A DNA stretch of 5,318 bases from Oceanospirillaceae bacterium UBA7410 (lineage in GTDB: Bacteria > Pseudomonadota > Gammaproteobacteria > Pseudomonadales > Balneatricaceae). The notes below the pieces were generated by a model. It did no database searches. It saw nothing but the letters and a program-made list of their open reading frames with translations, and was not told the DNA's origin. Shown one piece after another: positions 1 to 5,318 of the stretch. Position numbers and translations under genes: made by a program. Location: contig DKMQ01000110.1 of the NCBI GenBank assembly GCA_002470565.1, positions 1-5,318 of the forward strand. Direction: 5' to 3'. Each line of letters starts with the position of its first letter. The first letter of the stretch is position 1.

Positions 1-438
1 ATGAATGCCATTATCAACCTAGCCAGTGGTAGCTTTGGTGCAGCTTTAACTACAGACCTGATTAAATCTGGCGAGATAATTGATTTAAGTCAAAAGGTGA
101 TCCGTCCAGCCTATGAAGCACAGCTGGCATTTGCACAAAAAACCTTACATAGGTTGATGGATCCGGCCATTCCCTACTTAATGCACAAACCTGAAGGCAC
201 TATGTTTCTATGGTTGTGGTTTAAAGACATGCCTATAAGCAGTCAGACGCTGTACGAACGTTTAAAAAATCGGGGTGTTATTGTGGTTTCTGGGCATCAT
301 TTCTTTGTAGGGATTACTGATGACTGGCAACACCAGCATGAGTGCATTCGCATTAATTATGCCGCCCAAAACCCACAACTTATCGCTCAAGGTATGGGCA
401 TCATTGCCGAAGAAGTGCGCAGGGCTTACATAAGCTAA
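1..438 (+). CDS. avtA: Valine-pyruvate aminotransferase, C-terminal part (cut by left window edge)
   Basis: This is the last 145 residues of a fold-type I PLP-dependent aminotransferase. AvtA transfers the amino group between alanine/pyruvate and valine/2-oxoisovalerate in the cytoplasm, a side route in branched-chain amino acid and alanine synthesis. The fragment follows E. coli AvtA as I remember it: [13 protein letters not shown] at 1-13 (E. coli MNGIISLAPG), [15 protein letters not shown] at 62-76, [12 protein letters not shown] at 91-102 and CIRINY at 115-120. Arg117 matches the arginine that binds the substrate carboxylate in this fold. The PLP-binding lysine should lie just upstream, outside the window. 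E. coli AvtA has about 417 residues, so roughly two thirds is missing. The ATG at base 1 is therefore very probably an internal methionine and not the start. The frame ends at TAA 436-438. No strong terminator follows. Family assignment is firm; the exact amino-donor preference is inferred. Confidence 0.9.
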   Translation: MNAIINLASGSFGAALTTDLIKSGEIIDLSQKVIRPAYEAQLAFAQKTLHRLMDPAIPYLMHKPEGTMFLWLWFKDMPISSQTLYERLKNRGVIVVSGHHFFVGITDDWQHQHECIRINYAAQNPQLIAQGMGIIAEEVRRAYIS

Positions 439-565
439 AAACCATATTTTGCGCGGTGCTCATGATGGTAATTTTTAAACCAATTAGGCACTTTGTTGTC
501 GCATTATCTCTATCCAAGTGTTAAAAAAAGCAGTATCGTGGCGGCTTAATAAACAGCACTTATGG

Positions 566-570
566 TGGAG
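566..570 (+). promoter_or_regulatory. Ribosome binding site deciding the MFS start
   Basis: TGGAG at 566-570 is the only good Shine-Dalgarno match near the start of the MFS gene. It lies 9 bases before a GTG at 580. The longest frame opens at ATG 562, but that ATG has no purine-rich site upstream and would place this motif inside the coding region. TTG at 583 is a weaker alternative, 12 bases away. I therefore favour GTG 580. Confidence 0.55.
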
Positions 571-579
571 ATACACGCC

Positions 580-1941
580 GTGTTGCAAGAAATAAAAGCC
601 AGCTGGGCACTTTTGTTAGGCATCGGGTTTATCATGGTAGGCAATGGCCTCCAAGGTACGTTGCTTGGTGTGCGCGCTAGCTTAGAAGGGTTTGACGTAT
701 TGACTACAGGTGTAGTGATGTCGTTTTACTTTTCAGGCATGTTGGTAGGCAGTATTTTAACACCTAAGTTGGTATCAAGAGTCGGACATATACGTGTATT
801 TGCGGCTTTAGCTTCCACTGCATCCATTGCTATTTTATTGCACAGTATCTATATCAATCCGTATACATGGAGTTTGATGCGCCTTGTAACAGGTATCTGT
901 TTTTCTGGTTTATTTGTGGTCACAGAAAGCTGGCTAAATAACAGAGCTAGTAACGAAAATCGTGGGGCTATTTTATCTGCCTATATGGTTGTTGTGACCT
1001 TAGGCATGGGCAGTGGTCAGTTTTTACTTAACGTGGCAGACCCTGCAAGTACAAAATTATTTATTCTTATTTCTGTGATTATCTCGTTTGCGCTTGTGCC
1101 TATATTGCTGACCGCTAGGCCAGCACCAGCCTTTGATCAGTCTGAGAGCATGTCTATATTTGCTTTGTACAAAGTCTCGCCCTTAGCTGTGGTGAGCAAT
1201 GCTTTAACAGGTGCAGCTCATGGCACAGTATTTGGCTTAGGCGCTGTATATGGCTTAGCAAAAGGGTTTGATAATAGTTTAATCGCTTTATTTATGGCGT
1301 CGTTTTTGTGGGGTGGTTTCTTATTACAATGGCCCATAGGGTGGTTGTCTGACAAGTATGGTCGTCGTGGTGTCATGCTTATCAACGCTATTGTTGGTGT
1401 GGTGTTGTGTTTGCTGGCTTCTATATGGGACACCACTAGCAGTAGTTATATACCACTGATCGTTATAGTCGGTGGTTCGGTAATGCCTATGTATTCGTTA
1501 TGCATTGCCTATGCCAGTGACCGACTTTCGCCAGAACAGATTGTGTCTGCAAGTGGTGCTATGGTGATGGCTTCAGGTATTGGCCTAAGTCTGGGGCCAA
1601 TTATGGTGGCTTATGCCATGGCGACCCTAGGCCCTAATGTTTATTTTATAGGCATAGCTATTGCCTTTGTTGCTATTGCTTTGGCCGTGTTAAATAGTAT
1701 GCGCTCGCGTGAAGTGACCCCAGAAGATGTGGAAGACCAGTCACCCATATTGGCAGCTGGTGTGATTGGCACGCCCATTGCTGCGTTTGCAGCACCGGAT
1801 GCACAAGATTATGCAGAAGCCCTTGAAGATGATGAGCTAGAGCAGCTAGATGATAGTGAAGAATGGACTCAAGCGCCTATGGCTGGCCCCGAAATTGCTA
1901 TTCCAGATACGGATGAAGCTTTAGAGGAGGATCATTTCTAA
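580..1941 (+). CDS. YcaD-like MFS transporter with long acidic C-terminal tail
   Basis: Inner-membrane secondary transporter of the major facilitator superfamily; substrate unknown. From GTG 580 it has 453 residues (459 from ATG 562). About 12 hydrophobic segments lie between residues 5 and 372, with the central break near 180-200. The loop after helix 8 carries the MFS motif A as QWPIGWLSDKYGRRG (250-264), very like E. coli YcaD (GQWPIGRLADKFGR). The stretch ESWLNNRASNENRGAILSAY (116-135) also matches the YcaD pattern of an ESAL segment followed by NRGRLLAAYM. After the last helix comes a tail of 76 residues (378-453) with 24 Asp/Glu and no Lys/Arg. YcaD itself, about 382 residues, lacks such a tail. 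The TAA stop is 7 bases from the stop of the convergent ABC gene. Its promoter must lie in 439-579 if it is not read through from avtA, but no clear -35/-10 pair is visible there. The family is secure; the cargo, possibly a small molecule or drug, is not inferable. Confidence 0.88.
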   Translation: MLQEIKASWALLLGIGFIMVGNGLQGTLLGVRASLEGFDVLTTGVVMSFYFSGMLVGSILTPKLVSRVGHIRVFAALASTASIAILLHSIYINPYTWSLMRLVTGICFSGLFVVTESWLNNRASNENRGAILSAYMVVVTLGMGSGQFLLNVADPASTKLFILISVIISFALVPILLTARPAPAFDQSESMSIFALYKVSPLAVVSNALTGAAHGTVFGLGAVYGLAKGFDNSLIALFMASFLWGGFLLQWPIGWLSDKYGRRGVMLINAIVGVVLCLLASIWDTTSSSYIPLIVIVGGSVMPMYSLCIAYASDRLSPEQIVSASGAMVMASGIGLSLGPIMVAYAMATLGPNVYFIGIAIAFVAIALAVLNSMRSREVTPEDVEDQSPILAAGVIGTPIAAFAAPDAQDYAEALEDDELEQLDDSEEWTQAPMAGPEIAIPDTDEALEEDHF

Positions 1942-1948
1942 TTTAAGC

Positions 1949-3775
1949 TCAGTCTAAACCAATAAAACCACCCGTTTGATGTTGCCACAGTTTTGCATAA
2001 ATGCCACCGTGGTTAAGTAACTCTTGGTGGGTACCTTGCTCTATAATTTGGCCATTGTCGATGATCACTAAGCGATCCATAGCTGCGATAGTAGATAAAC
2101 GGTGTGCAATAGCAATCACAGTTTTACCTTCCATAAGGCGGTTTAAACTGGTTTGAATGGCTGCTTCTACTTCTGAATCCAGCGCTGAGGTAGCTTCGTC
2201 TAATACCAATATAGGGGCATTTTTCAGTAACACACGGGCAATAGCGATACGTTGGCGCTGGCCACCAGAAAGCTTCACACCTCGCTCTCCCACTTGGGCC
2301 ATGTAGCCACGATTACCTTTGAGGTCTTCTAGTTCTTCAATAAATTCATTAGCTTCAGCTTGCTTGCAGGCTTGTAGTAGCTGCTCATCTGTAGCAGATG
2401 GATTGCCATAGACAATGTTTTCACGCACAGAGCGGTGCAGTAGAGAAGTGTCTTGGGTCACCATACCGATAGACGCTCTCAGGCTGTCTTGGGTCACCTG
2501 ACTAATATCTTGGCCATCAATCATTATTTTACCACTTTTTAAGTCATGAAAGCGCAGCAGTAAATTTACTAAAGTCGATTTTCCAGCGCCAGAACGACCC
2601 ACAATGCCTACTTTTTCGCCTGCTTTAATGTGTAGGTTGAGATGGTCAATCACACCATGGGTTTTGCCATAATGAAAACCAATATCCTGAAATTCGATAT
2701 GGCCATTAGTAACAGATAGCGATGTGTTGCTATGGTCGATTACACTTTGAGGTTGAGATATAGTGGTCATAGCGTCACTTACTGTGCCTAAGCTTTCAAA
2801 AAAGTCATGCACTTCCCACATCAGCCAATCAGAAAAGCCTTGCAAGCGAATAGCCAAAGCTAAGCTCACCGCAATCATGCCTAAGCTTGCGCTGTTATTG
2901 AGCCACAAATAAATATCTACAGCTGCAGTTGCAAAAATAAGCAGGCTATTTAAGCTGGTAACTATGACATCCATCCAAGTGCTCAGGCCCATCATTTGGA
3001 ACACATTCACTAAGAAAGTGTTCATGGATGATTTAGCATACTCAGTTTCTTTTTGCGTATGAGCAAACAGCTTTACAGTGCTAATATTGGTATAGCTATC
3101 TACCACTCTGCCCGTCATTACCGCACGCTTATTAGCTTGATCTTCGGCGATCCTACTTAATCTAGGTAAAAAGTAGACCATTACGCCAGAAAAAAGTACT
3201 AGCCAAATGGCAATGGGTGCAGCCATACGTAAATCTGTATTAGCTAAAAGCACTAGCATAGATAACAGGCCTACAATTACATAAGCAAAGGTATCGCACA
3301 GCTTGCCTACAACTTGCCGCACTGCAATAGAGCCTTGCATCACTTTAGCTGCAATGCGACCTGCAAAATCATCTTGATAGAAATCTAAACTTTGTTGCAA
3401 TAAATACCGATGAGCCAGCCATCTCACTCGCATAGTTAAGTTGGGTAGCAGGGTTTGCATGCGAATTAGGTTGTTAAGAAGGCCGATCAGTGGCACTACC
3501 ACTACAAGTAATAGACCCATGCCCCAAAGTGTGGAGGCTTGATCAGTAAGGAATGTGTCTTTGTCTTGCACACTAAGCCAATCTACAAGCTGGCCCATAA
3601 ATCCAAATACCATTACTTCTATTGCAGCAAAAGCACCAGCGGTTAGCGCCAGTAAAAGCATATAGCGCTTCATGCCATAGCAATAATGCCAACAAAAACG
3701 CCATACGCCCTTTGGTGGTTGTAAGGGTTGTTCTGGGGGGTAGGGGTCAACTAGATTTTCAAAAAATTTAAGCAT
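1949..3775 (-). CDS. ABC exporter half-transporter (fused membrane and ATPase domains)
   Basis: MsbA/MdlB-type (ABCB-like) ATP-driven exporter, 608 residues, expected to act as a homodimer in the inner membrane; cargo unknown. The N-terminal half has about six membrane segments, roughly residues 37-58, 84-104, 161-179, 184-204, 270-290 and 297-313. The nucleotide-binding domain (about 360-600) is complete: Walker A GRSGAGKST (393-401, Lys399), Q-loop Gln441 in VTQDT, VGERG just before the signature LSGGQ (502-506), Walker B ILVLDE (522-527, catalytic Glu527), D-loop SALD (530-533) and switch His558 in IAHRLSTI. All catalytic residues are present, so it should be active. The frame opens with TTG 3781, but ATG 3775 fits better because GAG at 3784-3782 is 6 bases before it. 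The TGA stop is at 1951-1949. It lies 62 bases downstream of phhB on the same strand and could be co-transcribed. No periplasmic adaptor or outer-membrane partner is in view. Lipid, peptide or drug export are all possible. Confidence 0.92.
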   Translation of the reverse strand: MLKFFENLVDPYPPEQPLQPPKGVWRFCWHYCYGMKRYMLLLALTAGAFAAIEVMVFGFMGQLVDWLSVQDKDTFLTDQASTLWGMGLLLVVVVPLIGLLNNLIRMQTLLPNLTMRVRWLAHRYLLQQSLDFYQDDFAGRIAAKVMQGSIAVRQVVGKLCDTFAYVIVGLLSMLVLLANTDLRMAAPIAIWLVLFSGVMVYFLPRLSRIAEDQANKRAVMTGRVVDSYTNISTVKLFAHTQKETEYAKSSMNTFLVNVFQMMGLSTWMDVIVTSLNSLLIFATAAVDIYLWLNNSASLGMIAVSLALAIRLQGFSDWLMWEVHDFFESLGTVSDAMTTISQPQSVIDHSNTSLSVTNGHIEFQDIGFHYGKTHGVIDHLNLHIKAGEKVGIVGRSGAGKSTLVNLLLRFHDLKSGKIMIDGQDISQVTQDSLRASIGMVTQDTSLLHRSVRENIVYGNPSATDEQLLQACKQAEANEFIEELEDLKGNRGYMAQVGERGVKLSGGQRQRIAIARVLLKNAPILVLDEATSALDSEVEAAIQTSLNRLMEGKTVIAIAHRLSTIAAMDRLVIIDNGQIIEQGTHQELLNHGGIYAKLWQHQTGGFIGLD

Positions 3776-3781
3776 ATTCAA

Positions 3782-3784
3782 CTC
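3782..3784 (-). promoter_or_regulatory. Short ribosome binding site for the ABC gene
   Basis: On the - strand a GAG triplet at 3784-3782 lies 6 bases before ATG 3775. It abuts TTG 3781, too close to serve that codon. The same GAG with 6-base spacing precedes the phhB ATG (GAG at 4182-4180), which supports the ATG 3775 start over TTG 3781. The match to the anti-Shine-Dalgarno sequence is short, so translation may be modest. Confidence 0.45.
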
Positions 3785-3837
3785 GAAATGGATGGCTCAC
3801 TCACTTTGTTTTATTTTAGAGCAATAAAGCGTTAAAG

Positions 3838-4173
3838 CTAGAGAAAAAGAGTGTCTGTTTTGGCGGCCATAATAAAATCATTCTTGTGCAGGCCTTTAAT
3901 GGTGTGAGTCCACCAAGTGACTGTAACTTTGCCCCATTGAGTCAAGATAGCAGGGTGATGATCCTGGGCCTCAGAGATATCGCCTAAAGCATTGGTAAAC
4001 GCTAAAGCTTGTGCAAAATTTTTGAAAGTATAGTTTCGTTGGAGCTGTTGTACACCATCTATGGTAATGGATACCCACATTGGCACTTCTTGTATCAAGA
4101 CAGCGTATTCTTCAGGTGTAACTGTAGGTGCGCCCATGCGGCAAGCCCCGCAGTTAGATTGACTAAAATCCAT
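3838..4173 (-). CDS. phhB: 4a-hydroxytetrahydrobiopterin dehydratase (pterin-4a-carbinolamine dehydratase)
   Basis: Small cytoplasmic enzyme of 111 residues, the usual size for PCD/DCoH. It dehydrates 4a-hydroxytetrahydropterin to quinonoid dihydropterin, recycling the cofactor used by phenylalanine hydroxylase (PhhA). The core motif EAQDHHPAI (68-76) gives the catalytic pair His72-His73, and His90 in TWWTH sits 18 residues after His72, matching the His61/His62/His79 spacing of mammalian PCD. The segment [14 protein letters not shown] (94-107) is the typical C-terminal helix. The N-terminal CGACRMGAP (8-16) with its CxxC resembles Pseudomonas-type PhhB. ATG 4173 is preceded by GAG with 6-base spacing. 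The stop is TAG 3840-3838. phhA is not next to it here, so the partner may lie elsewhere or the protein may serve another pterin. Gene function is well supported; the physiological partner is not shown. Confidence 0.93.
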   Translation of the reverse strand: MDFSQSNCGACRMGAPTVTPEEYAVLIQEVPMWVSITIDGVQQLQRNYTFKNFAQALAFTNALGDISEAQDHHPAILTQWGKVTVTWWTHTIKGLHKNDFIMAAKTDTLFL

Positions 4174-4189
4174 ATTTTTCTCACAGCTT

Positions 4190-4238
4190 AATAAAACTAA
4201 AGTATCCCAAAATGGTAGCTTTGAGGATACCTTAGTTT
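4190..4238 (-). terminator. Intrinsic terminator or attenuator between the SulP gene and phhB
   Basis: A 14-base inverted repeat has arms at 4194-4207 and 4225-4238, pairing at 13 of 14 positions by strict Watson-Crick rules. The odd pair (4201/4231) becomes a G-U wobble in RNA read from the - strand, so the stem is continuous there but has an A-C mismatch on the + strand. The 17-base interior can add an AAA/UUU pairing (4210-4212 with 4220-4222). On the - strand the stem runs into TTTTATT (4196-4190), whereas no T-tract extends beyond the stem on the + strand. It begins 21 bases after the SulP stop, which is terminator geometry. The stem is AT-rich, so termination may be incomplete. It ends only 16 bases before the phhB ATG, so it could also limit read-through into phhB. 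Confidence 0.65.
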
Positions 4239-4259
4239 GCCCGCCAAGGTGGAGGCATA

Positions 4260-5318
4260 TTAAGTGGCTTTTGCGTTACCAACAGAGGTGGTGAGCTCTT
4301 TCCATGCATTGTGTTGGCTTAAATAAATATGACCTGTCAACTGCGATTCAAAGTTGACTCTTGCTAAGCGGTCCAGCACAGGGCCTTTGACTTCTGATAA
4401 ATGCAGTTTTATACCTTTATCTTGCAGTCTTTGGTTGAGCTCTATTAAACCTTCTACCGCACTAGAGTCTATATGATTAATGCCAGAGGCTACTAAGATT
4501 AAATGCTCTAAGCATGGGTTCTGCGACAATAAGGTGTTCAGTTGATTATCTAGATAGCGCATATTGCCAAAAAATAAGCTTTCATCAATACGCAAAGCAA
4601 TGACTTGCTCACACTGCTCCACATCATGGCGGTCTATGTTACGAAAGTGCTCGCTGCCTAATATAGGGCCCACAACGGCTGTGTGAGGGCGACTTGTGCG
4701 CCATAATAGCAGGAGTATAGTAGCGGCTACACCAGCCATAACGCCTGCTTCTACACCTACAAATAACACCATACCTATGGTGATCATCATGGCCAAAAAG
4801 TCATGTTTACTATATTTCCAAGTAAACTTTATTTCGTGAGGCTCAATTAATGTGAGTACTGCCACAAATATGGTTGCACCCAATACAGCCTTAGGCAGTA
4901 ACGCTAAAAACGGGGTGAGGTAAAGGCTAGCTAGCGCTATGCCTATGGCTGTGAATATTCCAGCCATTGGGGTTTGTGCGCCAGCATCAAAGTTAACCAC
5001 AGAGCGCGAAAAGCCACCTGTTACTGCAAAGCCTCCAGAAGCCGCAGAAGCGATGTTTGCAGCACCTAAGCCTAGTAGCTCATGATTTGGATTTATTTGC
5101 TGGCGGCGTTTGTTAGCCAATGTTTGAGCCACAGAAATAGACTCTACATAACCAATGAGGCTAATCATCACAGCTGAAGGCATTAACGTAGAGATTAACA
5201 GCCAGCTAAGTGTTGGCCATGCCAAGGTAGGTAAACCTGATGGAATATGACCTACTACCTTTAAGCCTTGTTGGTCTAAAGCAAGGTTTGAGACTAGCAG
5301 TATAGAAATAATAACTGC
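4260..5318 (-). CDS. SulP-family anion permease with C-terminal STAS domain (N-terminus beyond right edge)
   Basis: C-terminal 352 residues of a SulP (SLC26-like) inner-membrane anion transporter; the usual full length is about 550-580, so around 200 residues are missing. The frame is open to base 5318 with no start in view; TTG 5225 is internal, because the reading upstream of it still matches the family ([10 protein letters not shown] at visible residues 21-30). The SulP signature follows: [13 protein letters not shown] (56-68), [17 protein letters not shown] (75-91) and [12 protein letters not shown] (95-106). Several hydrophobic helices run to about residue 206. A STAS domain occupies about 237-346, with the conserved loop [15 protein letters not shown] (277-291); its Ser285/Ser286 lie where related STAS domains carry a conserved Ser/Thr. 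The TAA stop at 4262-4260 is followed by a hairpin with a U-tract. SulP proteins move sulfate, bicarbonate or dicarboxylates; nothing here (no cys genes, no carbonic anhydrase) decides which. Confidence 0.92.
   Translation of the reverse strand, partial: AVIISILLVSNLALDQQGLKVVGHIPSGLPTLAWPTLSWLLISTLMPSAVMISLIGYVESISVAQTLANKRRQQINPNHELLGLGAANIASAASGGFAVTGGFSRSVVNFDAGAQTPMAGIFTAIGIALASLYLTPFLALLPKAVLGATIFVAVLTLIEPHEIKFTWKYSKHDFLAMMITIGMVLFVGVEAGVMAGVAATILLLLWRTSRPHTAVVGPILGSEHFRNIDRHDVEQCEQVIALRIDESLFFGNMRYLDNQLNTLLSQNPCLEHLILVASGINHIDSSAVEGLIELNQRLQDKGIKLHLSEVKGPVLDRLARVNFESQLTGHIYLSQHNAWKELTTSVGNAKAT

Noticed and set aside
441..476. Possible terminator after avtA: ACCAT (441-445) and ATGGT (465-469) followed by TTTTT (472-476)
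   Set aside because: The stem is only 5 base pairs with a 19-base loop and a 2-base gap before the T-tract, too weak to call.
484..502. GGCAC...TTGTC resembling a sigma-54 promoter upstream of the MFS gene
   Set aside because: The GG and GC dinucleotides are not 10 bases apart as sigma-54 promoters require, so the resemblance is superficial.
1218..1436. 72-codon open frame on the - strand inside the MFS gene
   Set aside because: It lies wholly inside a well-supported transporter gene on the opposite strand, its peptide has no recognisable motif, and it is best explained as a shadow frame.
4009..4191. 60-codon open frame on the + strand overlapping phhB
   Set aside because: It is antisense to the conserved dehydratase, rich in Cys and aromatic residues as chance frames often are, and has no supported homology.
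4926..4935. GCTAGCTAGC palindrome
   Set aside because: It lies inside the SulP coding region, encodes ordinary helix residues and occurs once, so chance explains it.
5223..5225. TTG as a start codon for the SulP gene
   Set aside because: The frame stays open to the window edge and the residues upstream match SulP family sequence ([10 protein letters not shown]), so this codon is an internal leucine.

Overview
The window looks like an ordinary chromosomal stretch from a moderately AT-rich gammaproteobacterium, probably a marine or aquatic one. This rests on recalled family resemblance: an AvtA close to the enterobacterial protein in its C-terminal part, a pterin-4a-carbinolamine dehydratase with the N-terminal CxxC seen in Pseudomonas-type PhhB proteins, a YcaD-like MFS protein, and a SulP permease with a STAS domain. 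The genus cannot be fixed from sequence alone.

Layout: two genes on the + strand face three on the - strand. On + are the C-terminal part of a valine-pyruvate aminotransferase (avtA, 1-438, cut by the left edge), then 141 bases without a gene, then a 12-helix MFS transporter with a long acidic C-terminal tail (580-1941). The - strand, read from the right edge leftwards, carries a SulP anion transporter (5318-4260, cut by the right edge), a hairpin with a U-tract (4238-4190), a phhB-like dehydratase (4173-3838), and an ABC exporter half-transporter with fused membrane and ATPase domains (3775-1949). The MFS and ABC genes converge with only 7 bases between their stop codons and no visible terminator.

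Function: three of the five genes encode inner-membrane transporters (MFS, ABC, SulP) and two encode soluble metabolic enzymes. They do not form an obvious pathway. phhB and the ABC gene may share a transcript (62-base gap, same strand), while the hairpin separates SulP from phhB at least partly. No tRNA, rRNA, CRISPR array, insertion sequence, prophage gene or sizeable repeat was seen. I found no convincing undescribed system. The points most worth a second look are the acidic tail of the MFS protein, the hairpin squeezed against the phhB start, and start-codon choices that differ from the longest open frames.
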